A DNA stretch of 9,741 bases from an uncultured Bacteroides sp. (GCA_900557355.1 USSR01000214.1:1-9741), one strand, 5' to 3'. Numbered from the stretch's first letter, positions 1-6,469 are shown. Notes: generated by a model from the letters alone, not told the origin. Made by a program: numbers and translations.

Positions 1-31
1 TGACGATTGGGAAGAAGACGAGGATGAGTGA
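1..31 (+). CDS. mraZ: MraZ, C-terminal end only (partial)
   Basis: Only the last nine codons are inside the window, read from base 2: DDWEEDEDE followed by TGA at 29-31. A very acidic tail directly upstream of rsmH is what I expect of a Bacteroidota MraZ, the AbrB-like DNA-binding regulator that normally opens the dcw cluster. The identification rests mainly on position, because the DNA-binding domain is outside the window. The stop codon lies inside the first unit of the octamer repeat at 28-67. An uncharacterised acidic-tailed protein cannot be excluded from nine residues. Confidence 0.75.
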   Translation, partial: DDWEEDEDE

Positions 32-67
32 TAAGGTGATAGAGTGATAAAGTGATAAGATGGTAGA
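28..67 (+). repeat. Five-unit 8-bp tandem repeat between mraZ and rsmH
   Basis: Five consecutive octamers: GTGATAAG (28-35), GTGATAGA (36-43), GTGATAAA (44-51), GTGATAAG (52-59) and a degenerate ATGGTAGA (60-67). The first contains the mraZ stop codon and the last ends two bases before the rsmH start codon, so the array fills the whole gap. Most units carry TGA followed in frame by TAA or TAG. Because 8 is not a multiple of 3, the array has stops in all three frames. The same octamer family recurs at 4999-5056. The function is unknown. Confidence 0.85.
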
Positions 68-69
68 CA

Positions 70-981
70 ATGAATGAAGAGTTGACATATCATGTACCGG
101 TGTTGTTGATGCCGAGTGTGGACGGAATGAATATCCGGCCGGATGGAACGTATATAGACGTTACCTTCGGAGGTGGAGGGCATTCACGGGAAATACTGTC
201 ACGGCTGGGAGACGGCGGACGGTTACTGGGATTCGACCAAGACGAAGATGCGGAACGGAACATTGTGGATAATCCGCACTTCACTTTTGTACGCAGCAAC
301 TTCCGATATCTGCACAATTTTCTACGTTATCACAACATCGAGGAAGTAGATTCAATACTGGCTGATCTGGGTGTATCCTCCCATCACTTCGATGATAGCG
401 AAAGGGGATTTTCGTTCCGCTTTGACGGTGCACTGGATATGCGCATGAACAAGCGTGCGGGGGATACTGCAGCAGATATCATAAACAACTATGATGAGGA
501 ACGGTTGGCTGACATCTTTTACCTATACGGTGAATTAAAGAACAGTCGCAAACTGGCATCTGTAATTGTGAAAGCACGTGCCGGACAGAAGATTACAACC
601 ATCGGTGAATTTCTGGAAGTCATTAAACCGCTTTTCGGTCGGGAACGGGAGAAAAAAGAACTGGCTAAAGTTTTTCAGGCACTGCGCATCGAAGTGAACC
701 AGGAAATGGAAGCTCTGAAAGAGATGCTATATGCAGCAACCGAGGCTTTGAAACCAGGCGGACGATTGGTAGTAATTACCTACCATTCACTGGAAGACCG
801 GATGGTAAAGAATATCATGAAAACCGGAAATGTGGAAGGTAAAATGGAAAAGGATTTCTTCGGAAATGTACAGACTCCATTCCGGTTGGTTAACAATAAA
901 GTGATTGTACCGGACGATGCGGAAATAGAACGGAACCCGAGATCGAGAAGTGCAAAACTGAGAATAGCAGAGAAAAAGTGA
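70..981 (+). CDS. rsmH: 16S rRNA m4C1402 N4-methyltransferase RsmH (MraW)
   Basis: RsmH uses S-adenosylmethionine to methylate N4 of C1402 in 16S rRNA, in the decoding centre of the small subunit; it acts in the cytoplasm. At 303 residues it has normal family length. Visible family signatures are the N-terminal HVPVLL (8-13), the SAM-binding DVTFGGGGHSREIL (30-43), the acidic FDQDEDA (55-61), ADLGVSS (98-104) and GFSFRFDGALDMRM (113-126). Further on are the helical insert with VFQALRIEVNQEM (201-213), the catalytic-domain strand LVVITYHSLEDR (233-244) and the C-terminal NPRSRSAKLR (289-298). The ATG at 70 places HVPVLL near the N-terminus as usual. There is no clear Shine-Dalgarno sequence, as is common in Bacteroidota. 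The gene sits just behind mraZ and 10 bases ahead of the ftsL-like gene, the standard dcw order. Confidence 0.97.
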   Translation: MNEELTYHVPVLLMPSVDGMNIRPDGTYIDVTFGGGGHSREILSRLGDGGRLLGFDQDEDAERNIVDNPHFTFVRSNFRYLHNFLRYHNIEEVDSILADLGVSSHHFDDSERGFSFRFDGALDMRMNKRAGDTAADIINNYDEERLADIFYLYGELKNSRKLASVIVKARAGQKITTIGEFLEVIKPLFGREREKKELAKVFQALRIEVNQEMEALKEMLYAATEALKPGGRLVVITYHSLEDRMVKNIMKTGNVEGKMEKDFFGNVQTPFRLVNNKVIVPDDAEIERNPRSRSAKLRIAEKK

Positions 982-991
982 TGGTAAGATA

Positions 992-1360
992 ATGAAGGAT
1001 ATGGAAGAAAAACAGGTAAACGAAAAAACAGAGAAAGCGAAGAAAGCCAAAAATCGCACATCTCTGAAAAACATTATCGGTGGCGACATTCTGGCTACGG
1101 ATTTTTTTCGCCGTCAGACGAAGTTGCTCGTAATGATAATGCTGCTGATTATATTCTATATACACAATCGTTATGCTTGCCAGCAGCAAATGATAGAGAT
1201 TGATAAATTGAAAAAAGAGCTGATTGACATCAAATACGATGCTCTTACCCGTAGTTCAGAATTAATGGAGCGGAGCCGGCAGTCACGTATCGAAGAGTAT
1301 ATTGCAAGTAAAGAGAGTGACTTGCAGACATCCACTCATCCACCGTATTTGATTAAGTAA
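992..1360 (+). CDS. ftsL: FtsL-like cell division membrane protein
   Basis: A small bitopic protein of 122 residues. It has a highly charged, lysine-rich N-terminal cytoplasmic segment (1-43), one membrane helix (about 44-60, LLVMIMLLIIFYIHNR region) and a periplasmic segment (about 62-105). That segment has heptad-like hydrophobic spacing typical of the FtsL coiled coil. FtsL in other bacteria forms a complex with FtsB and FtsQ and activates FtsW and its PBP. Sequence similarity to the proteobacterial protein is slight, so the call rests on topology, size and position between rsmH and the transpeptidase gene, where ftsL always lies. The ATG at 992 follows the rsmH stop by 10 bases. An in-frame ATG at 1001 is a possible alternative start. 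The cytoplasmic segment is longer than in E. coli FtsL, which fits the Bacteroidota form. Confidence 0.85.
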   Translation: MKDMEEKQVNEKTEKAKKAKNRTSLKNIIGGDILATDFFRRQTKLLVMIMLLIIFYIHNRYACQQQMIEIDKLKKELIDIKYDALTRSSELMERSRQSRIEEYIASKESDLQTSTHPPYLIK

Positions 1361-1388
1361 TTATAGAATCATTAAATTGTAGACAGAT

Positions 1389-1616
1389 TTGGCAGTAAAT
1401 AAGAAAAATATCATGACCCGCTACTTCTTTGTAGTCCTCGTAATGGGATTGCTGGGAATAGCTATTGTCGTTAAAGCCGCAGTCATCATGTTTGCGGAGC
1501 GACAGTATTGGCAGGATGTAGCCGACCGTTTCGTGAAAGAAAACGTGACGGTAAAGCCTAATCGTGGTAACATTCTTTCATCCGACGGCAAACTGATGGC
1601 AAGTTCCTTGCCTTAA
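1389..1616 (+). CDS. ftsI: N-terminal fragment of the division PBP: membrane anchor
   Basis: This is the 75-residue product expected if the TAA at 1614-1616 is obeyed. It holds a short basic cytoplasmic end (AVNKKNIMTR), a single signal-anchor helix (about 12-34) and the start of the pedestal domain with PNRGNILSSDGKLMASS (57-73). It would end before the dimerisation and catalytic regions and have no enzymatic role. The start is TTG at 1389, chosen because AVNKKNIMTRYFF matches how I recall Bacteroides homologues beginning. An ATG at 1413 (residue 9) just before the membrane helix is the alternative. The 28-base gap to the ftsL-like stop has no strong Shine-Dalgarno sequence. Confidence 0.8.
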   Translation: MAVNKKNIMTRYFFVVLVMGLLGIAIVVKAAVIMFAERQYWQDVADRFVKENVTVKPNRGNILSSDGKLMASSLP

Positions 1617-1628
1617 TATCGTATATAC

Positions 1629-3515
1629 ATGGACTTCAAGGCAGGAGGAGAAACCAAGGACACGATGTTGGTGAACCACATGAATGAAATATGTGAAGGG
1701 TTACATAAGATATTTCCTGATAAGAGTGCAGCTGAGTTCAAGTCACACTTACAGAAAGGGCGTAAAAAAGGTAGCCGGAACTATCTGATTTATCCGAGAC
1801 GTATTTCATACATCCAGTACAAAGAAGCCAAGCGTCTGCCTGTTTTCAATCTGAACAAATACAAAGGCGGTTTCCACGAACAGGTATATAATCAGCGTAA
1901 AAAGCCGTTTGGCTCCTTGGCAGCCCGTACACTGGGTGACCTCTATGCAGATACTGCACAGGGGGCAAAGAATGGTATCGAACTGGCTTTTGACACTCTG
2001 CTGAAAGGACGTGACGGTATCACGCACCGCCAGAAAGTGATGAATAAATACCTGAACATCGTAGATATAGCTCCCGTAGATGGCTGCGACATTATCTCCA
2101 CTCTCGATGTAGGTATGCAGGATATCTGCGAGAAAGCATTGGTGGATAAGTTGAAAGAAATCAATGCTACTGTAGGTGTAGCCATACTGATGGAAGTGGA
2201 AACAGGTGAAGTCAAAGCTATCGTCAACATGATGAAAGCTGGTGACGGCAACTATTATGAAATGCGTAATAATGCCATTAGCGATATGATGGAACCGGGG
2301 TCTACATTCAAGACGGCTTCTATCATGGTAGCCCTTGAAGACGGGAAAATTACTCCGGAGACGGAAGTAGATACCGGAAACGGTGTAATGATGATGTACG
2401 GTAGTAAGATGAGGGATCATAACTGGCATCGCGGTGGCTACGGGAAGATCAATGTAACCCGTATCCTGGAAGTTTCTTCCAATGTCGGTGTTTCGTACCT
2501 AATCGACAAGCACTACAAGGATAATCCTCAAAAGTATGTAGACGGGCTGAAGCGAATGAGCATTGACCAACCACTAAATCTACAAATCTCAGGTGAGGGA
2601 AAACCGAATATAAAAGGTCCGAAAGAAAGATATTTCGCCAAGACGACCTTACCATGGATGAGTATCGGTTACGAAACTCAGGTTCCGCCGCTCAACATCC
2701 TTACTTTCTATAATGCTATTGCCAATAATGGCACGATGGTGCGTCCTAAGTTTGTAAGAGCCGCTGTAAAAGATGGTGAGGTGATAAAAGAATATCCGAC
2801 GGAGGTAATCAATCCGAAGATATGCTCCGACCGCACCTTGACACAAATCCGCGATATTCTGGAAAAAGTGGTATCACAAGGATTGGCGAAACCGGCCGGA
2901 AGCAAACAATTCTCCGTAGCTGGAAAAACGGGTACGGCACAGGTATCCCAGGGTTTGGCAGGCTATAAGTCAGGACGGGTGAATTATTTGGTAAGTTTCT
3001 GTGGTTACTTCCCGGCAGAAGCACCGAAGTACAGTTGTATTGTTTCTATCCAGAAACCGGGACTTCCTGCCTCAGGTGGTCTGATGGCCGGTAGTGTATT
3101 CGGAAAGATTGCTGAAAGAGTGTATGCAAAAAATCTGCGGTTTGATATCCGCAGTGCAATAGATAGCACAAGCAATGTCATTCCTCCGGTAAAAGCAGGA
3201 GAAATGAATGAAGCATTGCAGGTGCTGGACGGGCTGAATGTTCCGGTACAAAAGCAGTTCTCTCCCAAGAAAGGGAAAGAAGCATGGGGACATACGCAGG
3301 AGTCCCCTAATGCAGTTATTCTGCAGGCCAAGGAGGGAACAAGCTCAAATACAGTTCCCAACGTTATAGGAATGGGAGCGAAAGATGCTGTTTACTTATT
3401 GGAAAGCAAAGGACTGAAAGTCAGAATAAGCGGTATAGGAAAGGTAAAGAATCAATCGATACCGGGTGGTAACCGCGTTGTGAAAGGTCAAACCATAGCT
3501 TTGACACTTCGTTAA
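1629..3515 (+). CDS. ftsI: C-terminal fragment of the division PBP: transpeptidase and PASTA domains
   Basis: This frame is open for 628 codons from the first ATG after the in-frame stop. It contains the rest of the pedestal domain (including FGSLAARTLGD at 94-104 and KNGIELAFDTLLKGRDG at 114-130). The whole transpeptidase domain follows, with STFK (225-228), SSN (283-285) and KTGT (433-436). A PASTA domain of roughly 54 residues (about 575-628, starting NTVPNVIGM) ends the protein. If translated separately from 1629 it would lack the membrane anchor and export signal, so the enzyme would stay in the cytoplasm, away from its substrate. No Shine-Dalgarno-like sequence precedes 1629, though reinitiation 12 bases after the stop is mechanically possible. 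I infer that this ATG is an internal methionine of the full protein rather than a true start. Confidence 0.85.
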   Translation: MDFKAGGETKDTMLVNHMNEICEGLHKIFPDKSAAEFKSHLQKGRKKGSRNYLIYPRRISYIQYKEAKRLPVFNLNKYKGGFHEQVYNQRKKPFGSLAARTLGDLYADTAQGAKNGIELAFDTLLKGRDGITHRQKVMNKYLNIVDIAPVDGCDIISTLDVGMQDICEKALVDKLKEINATVGVAILMEVETGEVKAIVNMMKAGDGNYYEMRNNAISDMMEPGSTFKTASIMVALEDGKITPETEVDTGNGVMMMYGSKMRDHNWHRGGYGKINVTRILEVSSNVGVSYLIDKHYKDNPQKYVDGLKRMSIDQPLNLQISGEGKPNIKGPKERYFAKTTLPWMSIGYETQVPPLNILTFYNAIANNGTMVRPKFVRAAVKDGEVIKEYPTEVINPKICSDRTLTQIRDILEKVVSQGLAKPAGSKQFSVAGKTGTAQVSQGLAGYKSGRVNYLVSFCGYFPAEAPKYSCIVSIQKPGLPASGGLMAGSVFGKIAERVYAKNLRFDIRSAIDSTSNVIPPVKAGEMNEALQVLDGLNVPVQKQFSPKKGKEAWGHTQESPNAVILQAKEGTSSNTVPNVIGMGAKDAVYLLESKGLKVRISGIGKVKNQSIPGGNRVVKGQTIALTLR

Positions 3516-3548
3516 ACTATTAAGAATATACATTATATATAATAAGGT

Positions 3549-4997
3549 ATGATATTAAGTGAATTACTGAAAGCGATACAACCTATACAAGTTATCGGAA
3601 GTACGGAGACGGAAATAACGGGGGTAAATATCGACTCCCGCTTGGTGCAAGCCGGACATCTGTTCATGGCTATGCGCGGTACCCAGACTGACGGGCATGC
3701 TTACATTCCCGCTGCCATTGAGAAAGGTGCCGTCGCAGTGCTTTGCGAAGATGTGCCTGAAGAAAAGAAAGAAGGCATCACCTATATCCAGGTGAAAGAC
3801 AGCGAAGAAGCCGTTGGTAAAATAGCCACTACTTTTTACGACGACCCAACCTCCAAAATGGAATTGGTAGGCGTAACCGGAACAAACGGAAAAACCACCA
3901 TCGCTACCTTATTATATAATACATTCCGTTATTTCGGTTACAAAGTAGGACTGATCTCTACAGTCTGCAACTATATAGATGATCAGGCAATCCCAACTGA
4001 GCATACAACCCCCGACCCCATCACCCTAAATCAGTTGTTGGGACAGATGGCAGACTCCGGATGCAAATATGTCTTCATGGAAGTAAGTTCACATTCCATT
4101 GCCCAGAAACGCATTAGTGGTCTACGCTTTGCAGGGGGCATCTTTACCAACCTGACACGTGACCACCTGGATTACCACAAGACTGTGGAGAACTACCTCA
4201 AGGCCAAGAAGAAGTTTTTCGATGATATGCCGAAAGGTGCTTTCAGTCTGACTAATCTGGATGACAAGAACGGACTCGTCATGACCCAGAACACACGTTC
4301 CAAAGTATATACTTATTCCTTGCGTAGCCTCAGCGACTTCAAGGGTAAAATATTGGAATCTCATTTTGAAGGGATGCTGCTCGACTTCAACAACCATGAA
4401 CTGGCCGTACATTTCATTGGTCGTTTCAATGCTTCAAACTTGCTGGCAGTATTCGGTGCAGCCGTATTGCTTGGAAAGAGAGAAGAAGACGTACTCGTTG
4501 CACTCAGTACCCTGCAGCCTGTGGCCGGACGCTTCGATGCTGTACGTTCACCTAAAGGCATCACTGCCATTGTAGACTATGCGCACACACCGGATGCCCT
4601 CATCAATGTTCTGAATGCCATTCATGGTGTACTCGAAGGAAAAGGAAAAATTATTACCGTAGTAGGTGCAGGCGGCAACCGGGATAAAGGGAAACGCCCC
4701 ATCATGGCAAAAGAGGCGGCCAAAGCAAGTGATCGCGTCATCATTACTTCGGATAATCCCCGCTTTGAAGAGCCGCAAGATATCATCAATGATATGCTTG
4801 CCGGATTGGACAAAGACGACATGCAGAAGACTATCAGCATTGCCGACCGGCGCGAAGCTATCAAAACAGCATGCATGCTGGCGCAGCCCGGCGATGTTAT
4901 TCTCGTAGCCGGAAAGGGTCATGAGAACTATCAGGAAGTCAAAGGGGTTAAACATCATTTTGATGACAAAGAAGAGTTAAAGGCGATAATGTTTTAA
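3549..4997 (+). CDS. murE: UDP-MurNAc-L-Ala-D-Glu:meso-diaminopimelate ligase MurE
   Basis: MurE adds the third stem-peptide residue to UDP-MurNAc-L-Ala-D-Glu in the cytoplasm, using ATP. The 482-residue length is usual. Visible features are the N-terminal substrate domain ([15 protein letters not shown], 30-44), the ATP-binding P-loop [10 protein letters not shown] (108-117) and the TTPDP motif (153-157). The central domain continues with MEVSSHS (177-183), [10 protein letters not shown] (201-210) and the lysine-rich YLKAKKKFF (216-224) that should carry the carbamylated lysine. The C-terminal domain has DYAHTPDA (343-350), GNRDKGKRP (376-384), DNPR (402-405) and AGKGHE (454-459). DNPR is the established signature for meso-diaminopimelate rather than lysine, fitting a Gram-negative wall. 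The ATG at 3549 follows AATAAGGT, a weak ribosome-binding signal. No murF follows; the next gene is mraY. Confidence 0.97.
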   Translation: MILSELLKAIQPIQVIGSTETEITGVNIDSRLVQAGHLFMAMRGTQTDGHAYIPAAIEKGAVAVLCEDVPEEKKEGITYIQVKDSEEAVGKIATTFYDDPTSKMELVGVTGTNGKTTIATLLYNTFRYFGYKVGLISTVCNYIDDQAIPTEHTTPDPITLNQLLGQMADSGCKYVFMEVSSHSIAQKRISGLRFAGGIFTNLTRDHLDYHKTVENYLKAKKKFFDDMPKGAFSLTNLDDKNGLVMTQNTRSKVYTYSLRSLSDFKGKILESHFEGMLLDFNNHELAVHFIGRFNASNLLAVFGAAVLLGKREEDVLVALSTLQPVAGRFDAVRSPKGITAIVDYAHTPDALINVLNAIHGVLEGKGKIITVVGAGGNRDKGKRPIMAKEAAKASDRVIITSDNPRFEEPQDIINDMLAGLDKDDMQKTISIADRREAIKTACMLAQPGDVILVAGKGHENYQEVKGVKHHFDDKEELKAIMF

Positions 4998-4998
4998 A

Positions 4999-5056
4999 GT
5001 GATAAAGTGGTAGAGTGATATTACTTTAACACATTATCACTTTACCACACTATCAC
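4999..5056 (+). repeat. Octamer inverted repeat (22-bp stem) between murE and mraY
   Basis: The left arm (4999-5020) is made of GTGATAAA, GTGGTAGA and the start of a third unit, GTGATA. The right arm (5035-5056) is its reverse complement apart from three positions. In RNA this gives 19 Watson-Crick pairs, one G-U pair and a two-base internal mismatch around a 14-base loop. The units belong to the same family as the tandem array at 28-67. No run of T follows the stem, so it does not look like an intrinsic terminator. It starts one base after the murE stop, and mraY begins 16 bases past its end. It may be an RNA stability or processing element, or a member of a dispersed repeat family. Confidence 0.85.
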
Positions 5057-5072
5057 ACTAAATAGTTGATTT

Positions 5073-6341
5073 ATGTTATACTACTTATTTCAATGGCTGG
5101 ACAAATATAACATTCCCGGTGCGGGCATGTTTGGCTATACATCATTCCGGGCTCTGATGGCAATCATTCTCGCATTGCTCATCTCAAGTATCTGGGGTGA
5201 CCGTTTTATAGACTTGCTGAAACGGAAACAAATTACAGAAACTCAACGTGATGCCAGCATCGACCCGTTCGGAGTGAACAAAGTGGGTGTACCAAGTATG
5301 GGAGGTGTCATTATTATTGTGGCCATTCTCATTCCATGCCTATTGCTGGGTAAACTGAGCAATGTCTATATGATATTGATGCTGATTACCACAGTATGGT
5401 TAGGATCGCTGGGCTTTGCCGATGATTACATCAAAATCTTTAAGAAAGACAAAGAAGGTTTGCACGGGAAATTCAAAATTATCGGCCAGGTAGGTTTGGG
5501 ACTGATTGTAGGCCTGACACTTTACCTGAGTCCACAGGCAGTTATCCGCGAGAATATTGAAGTAAAGAAACCAGGACAGGAAATGGAGGTCATCCATGCA
5601 GGGCAAGACATTAAGTCCACGCAGACTACGATTCCGTTCTTTAAGAGCAATAACCTGGATTACGCAGACTTTGTGGGTTTCTTAGGTGAGCATGCACAAA
5701 CTGCCGGTTGGGTTTTATTCGTAATCATTACTATATTCGTAGTAACAGCAGTCAGCAATGGCGCCAATCTGAATGACGGAATGGACGGCATGGCAGCGGG
5801 AAATTCGGCAATCATAGGCTTGGCATTAGGTATCTTAGCCTATGTATCGAGCCACATTACGTATGCCAGTTACCTTAACATCATGTATATCCCCGGATCG
5901 GAGGAACTGGTAATTTTCATTTGTGCCTTTATCGGCGCATTGATCGGTTTCCTGTGGTACAATGCATATCCTGCACAGGTATTCATGGGCGATACTGGTA
6001 GTTTGACAATCGGTGGTATCATTGCCGTGTTTGCCATTATCATACACAAAGAGTTACTGATACCTATTCTTTGTGGAGTGTTCCTGGTAGAGAACTTGTC
6101 AGTCATCCTGCAACGATTCTATTACAAAGCCGGAAAGAGAAAGGGCGTTAAGCAAAGATTGTTCAAGCGAACTCCCATTCACGACCATTTCCGTACTTCC
6201 ATGAGTCTGATAGAACCGGGGTGTACAGTGAAGTTCACAACGCCGACCAAGCTGTTCCATGAATCAAAGATAACAGTCCGCTTCTGGATTGTGACGATTG
6301 TATTGGCAGCGATAACAATTATAACATTAAAGATAAGATAA
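5073..6341 (+). CDS. mraY: Phospho-MurNAc-pentapeptide transferase MraY
   Basis: MraY transfers phospho-MurNAc-pentapeptide from UDP to undecaprenyl phosphate, making lipid I at the inner face of the cytoplasmic membrane. It is a polytopic protein with about ten hydrophobic helices. Family motifs are PSMGGV (74-79), the Mg2+-site FADDYIK (115-121), the NLNDGMDGMAAG motif (232-243), the FMGDTGSL loop (304-311) and the RTPIHDHFR loop (366-374). The last varies from the more familiar HHH form. At 422 residues it is about 60 longer than E. coli MraY. The excess lies mostly between the fourth and fifth helices (about 155-210), a polar stretch, which I believe is normal for Bacteroidota. It ends with tandem TAA TAG. 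The ATG at 5073 follows the octamer hairpin and lacks an evident Shine-Dalgarno sequence. Confidence 0.97.
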   Translation: MLYYLFQWLDKYNIPGAGMFGYTSFRALMAIILALLISSIWGDRFIDLLKRKQITETQRDASIDPFGVNKVGVPSMGGVIIIVAILIPCLLLGKLSNVYMILMLITTVWLGSLGFADDYIKIFKKDKEGLHGKFKIIGQVGLGLIVGLTLYLSPQAVIRENIEVKKPGQEMEVIHAGQDIKSTQTTIPFFKSNNLDYADFVGFLGEHAQTAGWVLFVIITIFVVTAVSNGANLNDGMDGMAAGNSAIIGLALGILAYVSSHITYASYLNIMYIPGSEELVIFICAFIGALIGFLWYNAYPAQVFMGDTGSLTIGGIIAVFAIIIHKELLIPILCGVFLVENLSVILQRFYYKAGKRKGVKQRLFKRTPIHDHFRTSMSLIEPGCTVKFTTPTKLFHESKITVRFWIVTIVLAAITIITLKIR

Positions 6342-6469
6342 TAGAGCTGCCAGCCGCGAGTTACAAGTGCTCGCTACTGGTTGCTGATAAATAACAAACT
6401 TGTAGCAACTACCAACTCCAGCCACTTACTGATAGCTTGTAGCTGGTAGCCTGTAACTTTAAAGAATAT
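6342..6469 (+). repeat. Repetitive, self-complementary mraY-murD gap
   Basis: This 128-base gap, the longest in the window, holds no credible gene. CTTGTAGC occurs at 6399-6406 and 6436-6443, and a related word (CTTGTAAC) is on the other strand at 6360-6367. AGTTACA (6359-6365) pairs with TGTAACT (6452-6458), enclosing most of the gap. Inside, GTTGCT (6380-6385) pairs with AGCAAC (6404-6409). The composition differs from the flanking genes and resembles intergenic repeat families I recall from Bacteroides genomes. There is no T-run that would make it an intrinsic terminator. Its function is unknown. Confidence 0.6.

Larger units (their letters stand above)
1389..3515 (+). pseudogene. ftsI: Division-specific transpeptidase (FtsI/PBP3 type) with PASTA domain, interrupted by an in-frame TAA
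   Basis: Read through the stop, this is one frame of 708 codons encoding a class B penicillin-binding protein, which crosslinks septal peptidoglycan in the periplasm as FtsW's partner. In order it has an N-terminal membrane anchor (about 12-34), the RGNIL motif of the pedestal domain (59-63), the transpeptidase domain and a C-terminal PASTA domain (about 655-708). The active-site motifs are all intact: STFK (Ser305), SSN (363-365) and KTGT (513-516). Codon 76 is TAA (1614-1616). Upstream and downstream parts are in the same frame, so no frameshift is involved. From memory of Bacteroides homologues this position reads LPEYRIYMDF or similar, so GAA or CAA to TAA would explain it. Upstream and downstream genes look normal, so the cluster is not decaying. 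A sequencing or assembly error, a true nonsense allele, or stop-codon readthrough are all possible. Confidence 0.88.

Noticed and set aside
28..67. CRISPR array
   Set aside because: Units are 8 bp with no spacers, so this is a simple tandem repeat.
1361..1388. Promoter for the PBP gene in the gap after the ftsL-like gene
   Set aside because: I could not find a convincing Bacteroides -33/-7 pair (TTTG and TAnnTTTG) at suitable spacing. The gap is only 28 bases, and cotranscription is simpler.
1614..1616. TAA as a reassigned sense codon
   Set aside because: TAA ends the ftsL-like gene, the PBP gene, murE, mraY and ftsW in this window, so it works as a stop in this genome. UAA is not a selenocysteine or pyrrolysine codon.
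1806..2429. Minus-strand open frame of about 207 codons inside the PBP gene
   Set aside because: It lies opposite a region with clear PBP motifs, has no recognisable domain, and its composition looks like a shadow of the + strand codons. The same holds for the other minus-strand frames in the window.
1389..3515. Programmed frameshift or two separate genes in the PBP region
   Set aside because: Both parts are in the same frame, so no frameshift is needed. The downstream part alone has no anchor and starts in the middle of a conserved strand, so it is not an independent gene.
4366..4575. Plus-strand open frame inside murE in another frame
   Set aside because: It overlaps conserved murE sequence entirely and shows no motif or start signal of its own.
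4999..5056. Intrinsic terminator after murE
   Set aside because: The stem is AT-rich with a 14-base loop and no T-run follows. It would also cut off the rest of an essential operon.
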